Shown: positions 1-11,039 of the stretch, one piece after another
How positions within the stretch are numbered: the first letter of the stretch is position 1
Layout: each line of letters starts with the position of its first letter
From: Sciurus carolinensis
Taxonomy: Eukaryota; Chordata; Mammalia; Rodentia; Sciuridae
Length of the DNA stretch: 64,000 nucleotides
Assembly (NCBI RefSeq): GCF_902686445.1
Contig: NW_025920106.1
Location: forward strand, 248,001 to 312,000
Reading direction: 5' to 3'
Notes under the pieces: model-generated
The model's input: only the letters and a program-made list of their open reading frames with translations
What the model was told of the DNA's origin: nothing
The model's database searches: none
Program-made: the position numbers and the translations under genes

Positions 1-1407
1 TGATTTAGAGAAAGTCACAAAGATATATATTCAAATAAGTGACTTTCTTGACAATATTCATTTCTGATCTGTCTAGGGTTAGTAACTATACATCTAATTT
101 TCTAACTATATTCAAATCTAATAATCTATATTTTACTTCTGTCAATATGAAGTGAGTTACTCATCTTGAAAATTAAAATAAAATAGTGTCTATATCTACT
201 AGATGATGTTCTAAAATTTACCCAAGTTGATCATAAAAAATATTTAGAAGTTATTATTGAAAATGGCAATATTCAATGAAGGCTTTTGTTAGTATGGACA
301 AACACATTCTCATTAAATTCCCAATTTTCTTTCATTTCAATTTGTCACTGACTCTAACAATGCTGTACTTTTGTAAATATTGTAGGTGCATCCACGTTAT
401 TTCTACTAGGATTTCTGTTGCTTGTGAATTTCTAAAATTAATTTTACATTGGATGAATTTACATATTAGGTAGATAGTGTTAATGATAGGGAAAGTAGAA
501 AGCTATAGTAGATTTTAAATATAAAAGATAAGTCCTTTAATTATAAACATAAAAACTTTACTTTGTACTGTGTATGATAACTTGACAAGTGTGATTTAAA
601 CAATAATCTGCACAATTGGACTAAATTTAGTATTAAAAGCTTTGTTGTGATTAAAGAAATTGAAGGTGAATGGAAGGCTATAATGGTTTTATCATAGAGA
701 AAAACAAAACAAAACAGAATAATTTCATATAATTGCATACAGTTTGAATTAATGAAGTTGTTTGATAAATTCTAGTCTAAAAATGTGAATCAACACATAT
801 ATTTTAAAATGAGTGATTTACTGGACTAATAAAATCAACCCTTAATTATTATGCACAGAAAGGCCTTGAAATTTGGTCAATCTGATAAGCACAGATGTTT
901 GTTAACACGTAAAAATTCATTTGGATGAAATATAATAAGATTTCATTGAATCATAGTTATAGTTTATGTTATCAGTAAGGTATAAAATCTTGCCACTTTT
1001 ATTTCCATACTTTTGTGAATAAGATTCTTAATTTTTTATTGTTTTTATTATTTATTAAATATTTTTTCATGAGAAATAAAGTAATAAAAGTAAGATAATT
1101 ACTATATATAAATGTATATAACTGATTTTCCTGATGATTCCTTAAAATTATCTTTTAGCACATTTATGTCAACTAGAAAAACAAAGTTTAATATAATTAT
1201 GACATAACACCCTCAAATGTACCAACGTGAAACTAAGTAAAATCTAGTATGAGGTTATTAGTTCCCCAAAATGAGGAAACAATGCAATTTATAATCCATA
1301 CCAAGTAGATTAGAGTGTAGATGTTTAATTATACCAGGTTTACAAAAATACACTGATACTGTCTGCTATAAACCAGGATACCACAATCAGATGATCACCA
1401 TACAAAC

Positions 1408-1438
<31 letters not shown>

Positions 1439-1770
1439 CTTGTGTTTTATTATACAATATATGTTATGTCTGTACCGACATACACTGGTATTTCATATTA
1501 TTTTTTCAGTATATATAACTGTATATAAAATTCATGAAAATATGTATGTGTACATATTTATATGTTTATCTGTTTAATGAATGCTTTTCAAACTGTTAGG
1601 TAAATACTAAATGGAAGAAAAAAAGCACTGGTCCAATTCAAATAATAAATTCTTTTAAATAGTTGCTTTTGTATAGTTCTCTATAGAATTGACTGAGTTG
1701 AGCAGTTTCTTCAACTTGCCCTTTAACAAAAGCAAATATCATTTTTTCTTTCTTTTTTAAGTTGATAGGC
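1..1770. other. AT-rich stretch without recognisable gene
   Basis: No open frame exceeds 65 codons and none resembles a known family. The stretch is strongly AT-rich and holds an uninterrupted A-tract of 25 at 1414-1438, which could be the tail of an old retroposon, although I cannot recognise a SINE body in front of it. I see no promoter or RNA gene that I can support. Confidence 0.6.
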
Positions 1771-2145
1771 AAATTTCATTGGTAGAAAGAACTCCCTCCA
1801 TAGACATCAAGTGTCGTGCCAGGCTAGCTCTGAAGTTGGTAAGGATGTGGAGTCAAGACTCCCAGACTCGGAGAGTTGAGTGGAAGCAGGTCTGTGGTGA
1901 GCAGCCTGCAAACTCAATAATGTGGGAACAGTCATACATTTTATAGTCTTTCAGCCCAATCACAATGTGACACAGGGAATCAGACCACCAGGTTCCTATA
2001 TGAGTTCCCTTGGTAACACTGAGTCAACCTGGGGCAGTTTTATACTATCCTAGGTAGGAAAATCAGAATGCTCCTCCCTGCAAGTTTTTCTTACACACTT
2101 GGGACATTCAATTCTGCCAGCCAAGAACTAGTATTTCTCCCAACA
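1770..2145 (-). repeat. 3' LTR of the ERV2 provirus
   Basis: On the minus strand the LTR begins TGTTGGGAG at 2145, directly after the polypurine-like tract AAAAATGGGGGAAA at about 2146-2159. A TATAAAA motif lies at about 1937-1944 on the minus strand. The last 165 bp recur at 6940-7106. The left boundary is estimated because the second copy lacks this part. Confidence 0.6.
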
Positions 2146-2310
2146 TTTCCCCCATTTTTATTAATTTGGATAAGGGATTTCTTCAGGAGGACTTGATTGA
2201 CCTGAACCCTTGTGATTCTTTTGTTGAAAGTGGACCACAAACATTTTATAACTGCAAGTATTAGAAGAAAGAGTATGCAGGATAATCCTAACATTATAGT
2301 AGGATTTAGT
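2091..2310 (-). pseudogene. env: Retroviral Env transmembrane-subunit tail remnant
   Basis: The minus-strand frame encodes a hydrophobic membrane segment (LSCILFLLILAVIKCLW) followed by a basic, Asn/Gly-containing cytoplasmic tail, and runs into the adjacent LTR, which is typical of the end of a retroviral env gene. All sequence upstream (SU, fusion peptide, heptads) is missing because an ERV1 LTR abuts at 2311. Non-functional remnant. The class II assignment rests on the neighbouring LTR and gag rather than on the tail. Confidence 0.6.
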
Positions 2311-4309
2311 ATATTAAGCAGGTTCTATTTAAAGGTAATAACATAAGACTTCTCCCAGGAGGGAGAAGGGGGCCATGGCTGATGTTCTAAAGTCCCAAGA
2401 AGCGAGCACACCCTACATCCTTTATGTTAAGGTTTCTTTTGTTCTCCAGTTCTTTCCCCATTTTCTCCCCTTCCTTTCTATGTTACTAGGCATGGTTGTG
2501 TAGGAAGATGCACAAAGTGAGAAGTTAATGGGCAGGGGAAGGAAAAAGTGATTCAGTCAGGTAAGTCTGGTAATCAATGGGCTCTGCAGATCCTTGGAAT
2601 TCCATTCTCCCAAGGGCAGTCTCCAGTTTCCAGAGGCAGATGACTTCCATTTCCTCCATTTGACTTGATCCCCTATTTCTACACTAACTGCCTGCCCACA
2701 ATTCTGGCTTTATTTCTCCCTTTTGCTTTAGAAATTCTTTACTGTTATAAGGAAAGGGATGATGATTGTTCTGGCTTCTTTGAGCTGTAAGGGGGCAAAA
2801 TGTGGTAAGCACTTTGGAGTTCCCCTTTTAGAAACTGGGACAATGGAGGGGTCCATGGTACAAGTCTGTTTGGGGAAGAGCAGGTTGCAAAGTCATTTGG
2901 TCGTGGGTGCTTCTAAGAAAGAAACAAAAGACATGAGTATTGAAATGAGATTAATACAAAACAAATGTTGCAGCCTCTGGAACATGTCATGAAGATGACA
3001 GAAGTCAATAATCCCTCAATAGGAGGTGGAAAAACTGAGAAATTGTTCCCATAACAAGGCCTAACAAAGGCTGGAGAGAACAAGGTCTTTATGTGGTCTT
3101 GTTATCATTGTTAACATTCTCCAAGTTATCAGGAATGTAAACACCACATTTAATTCTTAATATCATTGACATCCCCAGAAAATATAACTAAATGACTTTG
3201 TGTCATCTGATTTTGTAAAATATCCCTTTATTGGTATAACCTGTGTTTAGTAGAGATTTCTATATTTCAGCTACTTACGGCTAGATAACCATACTAGCAA
3301 ACATAAATTAAGCCTACCCATATAGCTTAGGAAGTTCTGTAGGCCTTAAACTGATGAAAAATTTCTGACTCTGGCAATTTCTCTTGATAGTTATCAGACT
3401 CATTTGCCTAAGAATTTCTTTTTTGTAACTTCCAAACTTTTCTTATTCTAGTGGGCTAACACAAGTGTATTTTATAAGCTACATTTAACTACTGTTTCTT
3501 TTAAATGCCCAAGAATGTTTTTGTTTCATCTCTTTTTCTAGATGTTTATGATAAAGCTGATCAAATTGACTTGCTTCTTTATTGTTAAGAGTCAGCTGAG
3601 CTCCCACAGGGGTCACTCGTGGGGAACTTGAGAGCAGCTTCTTAGGTCCATTAGTGCCATTTACTAGATAGGGTCTGCTTGATGAGATGGCTTTCCTTGG
3701 AAGCATCAGGGATGTCTCCCTTTTCCAATGACCCTCCTCTGCAGCGAGTGACATGATTGGCTTTCCATCCTCCAGTGGTCTCATCAATTTCCTTGATTGG
3801 GAAGTCGTGTGACCCAGAGTTGCAAAGCTCCACAGAGAAGTCTTCTTGTTCCCTGGATTCAGGCTGACTTAGAGGGCAAGAGCCAAATACTGTTTTTTCT
3901 TGGCCTCTGTATTTAATGTCATTCTCTAAGTTTGATCTTAAATATCAAGGAAGCCAGTCTCACCACTCATAATGTAAGAGTAGAGGACTTTAATATCAGT
4001 GTCTATAATTTTAGTTATTTACCCTTTTTTCTCAACTGGAGTCTGGGTTAGTACTGGAATTTACCATTACATACTATCTGTTCTGTAGGTGATGGCTTAT
4101 TATCACAAGTTACCTATGTTGTTGAAGCAGTACCTCTGCAAACATTAACTGGTAACATTTTACAAAATAAAATTAGCAAGAGTAAAAATACAATCAGCTT
4201 GTATAATAACTATCTTGAATTTTGGCTGAGCATTTTGACTCTACCATATATCCCCTTTTGAGATCACAGTAATTCCAAAACAAGAACCAATCCTCTGACT
4301 ATAACTTTA
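2311..4309 (-). mobile_element. Class I ERV (ERV1) 3' fragment: LTR plus internal sequence
   Basis: 2311-2712 matches the LTR at 40009-40539 at sequence level (same order of blocks, including TATTAAGCAGG and the inverted poly(A) signal). 3190-4309 matches 34205-35350. Read on the minus strand this is the 3' part of an ERV1: internal sequence, a purine-rich tract (AAAAGGGAGAAA) at about 2713-2726, then the LTR starting near 2712. The LTR is cut off at 2311, just past its AATAAA-like signal. An L1 interrupts the internal sequence at 4310. Open frames of 60-100 codons at 3485-3833 are decayed internal sequence that I could not assign to a retroviral gene. Confidence 0.65.
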
Positions 4310-5885
4310 TTTTTTAAAAATTTTTAAATTTTTACAGACACACTTTGATTCATTGTACACAAATGGGGTACAACTTTTCATTTCTATGGTTGTACACAAT
4401 GTATATTCACACTATTCATGTAATCATACATATATATAGGGTAATACTGTTTTAATCTACTGTTTTTTGATCCCCACCCCCTCCCACCCCCTTTTCCTCT
4501 ACACCCTCCAAAGTTTCTTTATTCTTCTCTTCCCCCTGTTACCCCCCATTGTTATATATTTTCATGCAATTATCAGAGAAAATATTCAGCCTTTGGTTTT
4601 TTGGGCTTGGCTTATTTCACTTAGCATTATATTTTCCAACTTTATCCATTTACCAGCAAATGCCATAATTTTATTGTTCTTTATGACTGAGTAGTACCCC
4701 ATTGTGTATATATACCACAGTTTCTTTATCCATTCATCAATTGAAGGGCATCTAGGTTGGTTCCACAATCTAGGTATTGTGAATTGAGCTGCTATGAATA
4801 TTGATGTGACTGCATCACTGTAGTATGCTGATTTTAAATCCTTTGGGTATAAACCCAGCGATAGCTGGGTCAAATGGTGGGTCCATTCCAAGCTTTCTGA
4901 GGAATCTCCATCCATACTGCTTTCCCGAGTGGCTGTACCAATTTGCAACTCCACCAAAAATGTATGAATATGCCTTTCCCCCCACATTCATGCCAACACT
5001 AATTGGAGTTAGATGAAATCTTAGGGGGAGTTTAATTTGCATTTCTCTAATTACCAGGGATGCTGAGCATTTTTTCATATATATGTTGATTACCTGTATA
5101 TCTTCTGTGAAGTGTATGCCCATTTCCTTAGCCCATTTATTGATTGGGTTCTTTGTATTTTTGGTGTAAAGTTTTTTAAGTTTGTTATAAACTTTGGAGA
5201 TTAGTGCTCTGTCTGAAGTATGTGTGGAAAAGATTTTTTCCCACTCTGAAGGTTCTTTTTTTACATTGTTAATTGTTTTCTGTGTTGAGAAAAAAACATT
5301 TTAGTTTGAATCTATCCCATTTATTGATTCTTTATTGACCCCCACTATGGGGGTCTTGTAAGGAAGTCTGGTCTTAAGCCAACATGATGGAGATTCGAGC
5401 CTACTTTTTCTTGACTTGGTGAAGGGTCTCAGTTCTAATTCCAAGATCCTTGATCCATTTTGAATTGAGTTTTGTACAGTGTGACAGATAGGGGTTTAGT
5501 TTTATTTTATTGCATATGGATTTCCAGTTCTCACAGCACCATTTGTTGAAGAGGCTATCTTTTCTCCATTGTAAGTTTTTGGCACCCTTGTCTAGTATGA
5601 GGTTACTGTACTTATGTGGGTATGTCTCTGTGTCTTCTAACCTGTACCATTGGTCTACCTGTCTATTTTGGTGCCAATACCATGCCATTTTTGTTACTAT
5701 TGCTCTATAGTAGAGATTAAGATCTGGTATAGTGATACCTGAAGCATCACTCTTCCTGCCCAGGATTACCTTGGCTCTTCTGTGTCTTTTGTTCTTCAAG
5801 ATGAATTTCATGATTGCTTTTTCTGTTTCCATGAGAAATGTCATAGGAATTTTAATTGGAAATGCATTAAATCTATTTAGTGCCT
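4310..5885 (-). mobile_element. L1 3' part, minus strand (L1-E)
   Basis: The minus strand encodes the C-terminal portion of L1 ORF2, including WIKKLWYIYTMGYYSVIKNN, in several broken frames (4586-4987, 4815-5123, 5401-5885). The A-rich 3' end lies at about 4310, where it interrupts ERV1 sequence. The element runs into the assembly gap at 5886, so its 5' extent is unknown. Multiple frameshifts make it a dead copy, clearly older than L1-A and L1-B. Confidence 0.85.
5401..5885 (-). pseudogene. L1 ORF2 C-terminal region fragment
   Basis: A continuous minus-strand frame reads from the edge of the gap to a stop at 5401. It matches the part of ORF2 downstream of the reverse transcriptase domain, with the recurring [19 protein letters not shown] segment also present in L1-A, L1-B and L1-C. 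Apparent longer frames through the gap are artefacts of N. The protein is a fragment without endonuclease or RT catalytic motifs. Confidence 0.8.
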
Positions 5886-6385
5886 NNNNNNNNNNNNNNN
5901 NNNNNNNNNNNNNNNNNNNNNNNNNNNNNNNNNNNNNNNNNNNNNNNNNNNNNNNNNNNNNNNNNNNNNNNNNNNNNNNNNNNNNNNNNNNNNNNNNNNN
6001 NNNNNNNNNNNNNNNNNNNNNNNNNNNNNNNNNNNNNNNNNNNNNNNNNNNNNNNNNNNNNNNNNNNNNNNNNNNNNNNNNNNNNNNNNNNNNNNNNNNN
6101 NNNNNNNNNNNNNNNNNNNNNNNNNNNNNNNNNNNNNNNNNNNNNNNNNNNNNNNNNNNNNNNNNNNNNNNNNNNNNNNNNNNNNNNNNNNNNNNNNNNN
6201 NNNNNNNNNNNNNNNNNNNNNNNNNNNNNNNNNNNNNNNNNNNNNNNNNNNNNNNNNNNNNNNNNNNNNNNNNNNNNNNNNNNNNNNNNNNNNNNNNNNN
6301 NNNNNNNNNNNNNNNNNNNNNNNNNNNNNNNNNNNNNNNNNNNNNNNNNNNNNNNNNNNNNNNNNNNNNNNNNNNNNNNNNNNNN
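5886..6385. other. Assembly gap (500 N)
   Basis: An unbroken run of exactly 500 N, the usual placeholder size for a gap of unknown length. It lies inside nested repeats (L1-E inside ERV), where short-read assembly commonly fails. True length and content are unknown. Confidence 0.97.
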
Positions 6386-6717
6386 CCCACGGTGGGAGGG
6401 AACTACAGGTTTTGTTTTGCTTTTTTCTATAGTCTGAGAGACTAAAATTTTGGGGTCTATTTTATATTGCAAATGGATTATTGGGAGAAAATAAGATCCT
6501 TTTAAAACTCCGTGCTTCACAGAGGGAACTCCAGAGGGAGTAAGAGAGGACAACTCATTCCAAGGGTATAGAGGGGGAGGAGCAGATGGCGGGAGGCCTT
6601 TGTTATTCAGTGGGAGGCCTCTGTTATTATTGGCATGGGTTTCCTCCTCTTTAGAAGTTACATGCTTGAAGCAGAGGCCTGAAGGATTATTTTCTTGTCT
6701 CTTGGTTTCACTTTAAG
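6386..6717 (-). pseudogene. gag: ERV2 gag N-terminal-half remnant with late-domain-like motif
   Basis: The minus strand stays open for about 110 codons from roughly 6717 to the gap edge. It encodes a hydrophilic, Pro-rich polypeptide with SAPPPLYPW, resembling the PPPY/PPxY-type late domains found between matrix and capsid of betaretroviral Gag. Its place next to the 5' LTR side fits gag. Capsid and nucleocapsid are not visible, either in the gap or deleted. The assignment is by motif and position; a database comparison is needed for certainty. Confidence 0.5.
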
Positions 6718-6939
6718 CTCACTCTGTGAGAGAAGTGACTTTAAAGCAGCTAGCTGTGGAGCTCTCCACTAGGGGGAAGATTGGAGTAAACAAATCTCTC
6801 AAAACAAAAAGGACTCTAAAGTAACCTGCATTGAGTATATCTTAGCCTAAGATAGAGGACCCATGGGAGGACTAAGGGAGCCTATCTTCTGACCTACAGA
6901 GAAGTGTTTAGGATCCAATATGTCTCCGTTTAGCAGGAA

Positions 6940-7106
6940 ACTTCTGTGAGTCCTTATGTTATGTATGTCCTTGGTAACATTGAGTCAACTTGGAGCAGTT
7001 GTTTACTTTTCTAGGTAGGAGAAGTGGAATGCTCCTCCCTGCAAATTTTCCTTATACACTTGAGACATTCACTGCTGTCAGCCAAGAACTAGGATTTCTC
7101 CCAACA
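6940..7106 (-). repeat. 5' LTR remnant of the ERV2 provirus
   Basis: About 165 bp are homologous to 1980-2145 and end at the same TGTTGGGAG (minus strand) terminus at 7106. The rest of the LTR (R-U5) and the primer-binding site are not recognisable in 6720-6940, so the 5' LTR appears truncated. Confidence 0.6.
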
Positions 7107-8789
7107 ACCTAGAAGAAAAATATGCCATTAGATTATAATTGGTTTACTACTGAGTTCACTTTATAATTTATCCTGTGTGATAAAGGGCCCTTCATATACC
7201 TTCAGGTAAAATCAGGCACAAGTGGAAAAATTACTTCATTAACTAGAATCTTTGATGTCCCAAGTTTCTTTTTCTAGTTCAAACTATCAAATATTTTTTA
7301 TGTAAAAGCATTTCAAAAGTTTGTTTCTAATACTCTGTGTTTTAGTTTATTAATGTTACTTTTCACATATGACTTGGGACAATTTATAAAACTCTTGGTG
7401 TGATCTAAACTATGTAGCCTAGAAAGAACTTTCAACTCTTCTATTTATACATTGATCAACAAAACTAAAATCATATTAATAATAATATTAATAATCATAT
7501 GCAACATTCCCATCATCAGATGTTACTGTTTCAAGGCCCAAAACAAAGTCCAAAGACTGAGGGTCTATATAATTTCCAAAGCACTAATGAATATTCATTA
7601 CAAACTTGTTGGTTATATGTACTCTGAAGCTATTTCTATAGATCAGCACAGATATTCAGTAGAGATAAAATGATCCCTGGCTCACAGTAGTAAGCAAAGC
7701 AGTCAGGCTGAAGGCTGGGACACTCTCACTCCTAATCCAGAGTGATGTCAGTTTAACATGTGGCCTTCTGTCACATCCCCTTTCTCTTCTTAAACATTAG
7801 GTAGATGCTGCCTTTTCATCCTGAATCTATTCTTAACCAGGGAGAAATGACATTGTTGGACTGCTTTGATTTTCATGCTGTGTATTTTTCTTCTGTGTTC
7901 TCAATCACGCATCCTGATCTTGTCATACCCTACATTTGAGATGGAAAACAGAAGAGCTGGTCAAAATATCACTTGGTGAATGGAGCATCCTGAGATTCAG
8001 GAACCTGAACCCTGGGAGCTGCTCAGTGTAATCAGGGCCTCTGTCCACTTTACATGGACTGTTTGAGGACAAGCCACTTTGCCAACCTGTGCCCCTTAGC
8101 CAGGAGCTCATGGAGGTCTGATCCCTGGTGGGTGTCAGCATGTTCCTGAGTGAGAAGGAGCTTCAGATATTAGTTGAGTAGAAATGACACATCTCTCCAC
8201 TGTTGTAATTTCTTCCTTAACTGGGACAGCTTCAGGGTTTGATCTTGAATATGATATTGGAATTTTGGAATACATAGAAATTTAAGTTTACAGAGTTTTA
8301 CAATAGATCATCTAAAGTTTGACAGAGATTTTGGTGAGAACATACCCAAAGACTCTCAAAGCAGAATTGTCTTAGTCTATGATAAAAGCAAAAAATAAAT
8401 AAATAAAATAAAATAAAAAAGGTGTGGGCAAAGACCTCCCCTGTATAAGAAAATGCTCTGTAAGATCCCTAGACCTTCTCTAAAGTTAGTTATCTTCATG
8501 AATCTTCTACATAAAGATGTCCCTTCATTTTCTCATTTGGCCAAGGACAATTCTATGTGGTAGTATACATAGTACATTGTTCCAGGATGAATTGTAAATC
8601 ATACACAAAATGTGTCCTGATTCACACAGCTGGGGTTAATGGGAACAATGAACAAAGGGGATTGACAGACTCATGAAGTCAGCAACACTCAGGAGGTGAT
8701 TGGGACTAAGAGTAAATGAGGCAGTACTTGCACAACATTATGACTACACCAAACGTCACACAACTAGTTTGCTCACATAAAAACTTGCT
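7107..8789. other. Sequence without recognised gene or repeat
   Basis: No frame longer than 73 codons and nothing family-like. An A-rich simple repeat of AAAT type lies at 8390-8420 and may be the tail of an unrecognised old retroposon. Confidence 0.5.
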
Positions 8790-9960
8790 TAGAGCACAGC
8801 ATACTCTGGCACACAAGCAGCTTCATGGACCAGGATAGGGCAGCCAGAGACCTCCCCAAGTAGCCTGGACCCCTGCGGTGGGGGGTGCCTTTCAAGGCTA
8901 GCTTCTCAGACCAGACCGCCCAGTGAGAGGTTTTCTACATAGAACCAGCCACAAGCCCCCGAACCAAGGGAGAGCTTCGATCCGCAAGCAGTCTCTGGGA
9001 TCAGGGCAGGGCAGCCAGAGACCTCTTCAGGCAGCTCTGCCCACTCTGGCCTCAGGCTCTCTTCACGGGGTGATCCAAGATGGCGGCCTAGAGGGTGACT
9101 GCACCCCCAGTCGCTCCAGAACCCAGGAGTTAAGAAGGGGAGGCATTGAGAGACTCGGACTGAGTCACAGGTGAATCTGCCCACTGGGTAAAGATCAGCC
9201 TGGGTGGCAGGCCCAGATAGAAGTGGCTTATTGGAGCCGGGCAGGGCAGCTAGAGTCATCCACAGGCAGCCCTGCGCAGTCAGGTGGTGGGCCCCGCCCA
9301 CACAGCCAGCTTCTCCAAGTTCTCGGAACGGAACTGGCCCACTAGTGAGAGCCTTTCTGACCAGAAAAACCTACAAGTCCCGGAGCCAACGGAGAGCTTC
9401 GATCCGCAAGCAGCCTCTGGGATCAGGGCAGGGCAGCCAGAGACCTCTTCAGGCAGCTCTGCCCACTCCGGCTGCAGGCTCTCTTCATGGGGCGATCCAA
9501 GATGGCAGCCTAGAGGGTGACTGCACCCCCAGTCGCTCCAGAACCCAGGAGTTAAGAAGGGGAGGCATTGAGAGACTCAGACTGAAATAGAGCCACAGGT
9601 GAGTCTGCCCATTGGGTAAAGCTCGGCCTGGGTGGCAGGCCCAGATAGAGGTGGCATATCAGAGCCGGGCAGGGCAGCTAGAGTCTTCCCAAGGTAGCCT
9701 TCCACACTCCGGCAGTGGGCTACTCCCACAAGGCCAGCTACAAGGTGCAGGTCCACAGTGAGAGCCTTTCCGCACAGAGCCAGTTCCAAACCATGGAACC
9801 AGTAGGGGGTTAGGGGCATTTTTCTTCAGATGTGCTGCTTTATCAGATTCCTCCAAGACATCAGGCTACTGAAGGCTGGGAGGTGATACACTGGAAATCT
9901 ACCAGGACACTATAAGCCAATAGCGGAAAACTGCAATATCTCAGGGTCCCACTGACAGAT
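8790..9960 (+). promoter_or_regulatory. L1-A 5' UTR with about 422-bp tandem monomers
   Basis: The block beginning GAGAGCTTCGATCCGCAAGCAG occurs at 8970 and again at 9392, giving a 422-bp period. CAAGATGGCGGC at about 9076 and CAAGATGGCAGC at about 9498 carry a YY1-type AAGATGGC core. In rodents, L1 5' UTR monomers act as promoter units (established for mouse); that role is inferred here from position. The region is GC-rich compared with its surroundings. The first monomer is truncated near 8790. Confidence 0.75.
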
Positions 9961-9967
9961 GACCAAT

Positions 9968-11009
9968 ATGAAAAACAAGGGAAGAAAATGTCCCAAACAA
10001 ATCTAGATACTACATCAATAAAACCCAATGACAGCACAGCAGAAGAAATGTCAGAAAGGGAGTTCAGAATGTACGTAAATAAAATGATTAGGAAAGCTAA
10101 TGAGGAGATGAAAGAGCAAATGCAGGCATTGAGGAGGAAATGAAAAGCAAATGCAGGCATTAAATGATCGCACCAATCAACAGTTAAAAGACCAAATACG
10201 GGAAGCAAGAGATCATTTCAATAAAGAGTTAGAGATACTGAAAAAAAAACAAACTGAAATCCTTGAAATGAAGGAAACAATAAACCAAGTTAAAAACTCC
10301 ATAGGAAGCATAGCCAATAGGATAGAACACCTGGAAGACAGAACCTCAGACATTGAAGACAAATTATTTAATCTTGAAAGCAAAGTTGGCCAAACAGAGA
10401 AGATGGTAAGAAATCATGAACAGAATCTACAAGAATATGGGATATCATGAAAAGGCCAAATTTAAGAATTATTGGGATTGAGGAAGGCTTAGAGAAACAA
10501 ACCAAAGGAATGAACAAACTATTCAATGAAATAATAACAGAAAATTTCCCAAATCTGAAGAATGAAATGGAAAACCAAGTACAAGAGACTTATAGAACTC
10601 CAACATACAAAATTACAACAGACCCACACCAAGGCACATTATTATGAAAATACCTAACATACAAAATAAAGACAGAATTTTAAAAGCCATGAGAGAAAAG
10701 AATCACATTACATTCAGAGGGAAACCAATAAGAATATCAGCAGATTTTTCAATCCAGACCCTAAAAACTAGAAGGGCCTGGAACAACATATACCAAGCCC
10801 TGAAAGAAAATGGGTGCCAACCAAGAATCTTATACCCAGCAAAACTTACCTTCAAATTTGACGATGAAATAAGATCCTTCCATGATAAACAAAAGCTAAA
10901 GGAATTTACAAAAAGAAAGCCAGCATTACAGAACATTCTCAGCAAAATATTCCATGAGGAAGAGATGAAAGACAACAATGCAAATCAGCAACAGGAGGTG
11001 CTAGCCTAA
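9968..11009 (+). pseudogene. L1 ORF1 (RNA-binding coiled-coil protein), frameshifted
   Basis: L1 ORF1 protein normally forms trimers through an N-terminal coiled coil and binds L1 RNA with an RRM and a C-terminal domain. Here the coiled-coil part (10151-10450, rich in heptads such as SIANRIEHLEDRTSDIEDKL), the RRM start (10447-10647, LRIIGIEEG) and the C-terminal domain (10644-11009, with YPAKLTF) lie in different frames. The first start codon region has lost a base compared with L1-B. The break after PHQGTLL at about 10645 is shared with L1-B; the one at about 10440 is private to this copy. Confidence 0.88.
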
Positions 11010-11039
11010 AGAATAGCCAAATAAAGGAGAAACCAAATC

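Larger units (their letters stand above)
1770..7106 (-). mobile_element. Broken class II (ERV2, betaretrovirus-like) provirus, heavily invaded
   Basis: Two related LTR-type ends lie in the same orientation, one ending at 2145 and one at 7106. They share about 165 bp (1980-2145 against 6940-7106) that finishes in the same CTCCCAACA, which read on the minus strand is TGTTGGGAG. Beside the 2145 end lies an env tail preceded by a purine-rich tract; near the 7106 end lies a gag remnant. This order (LTR, gag, env, LTR) fits a minus-strand provirus. Between them lie an ERV1 fragment, a minus-strand L1 and a 500-base gap, so protease and pol are absent or hidden. The left end of the 3' LTR is uncertain. 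Confidence 0.65.

Noticed and set aside
276..738. Small frames of 65 codons in the left AT-rich region
   Set aside because: Length expected by chance, no start context or homology recognised.
1414..1438. A25 tract as evidence for a new SINE
   Set aside because: No recognisable SINE body or target duplication next to it.
5401..6553. Long apparent open frames (185-329 codons) across the N run
   Set aside because: They are open only because N codons are read as X; the real coding parts are short L1 and gag remnants on either side.
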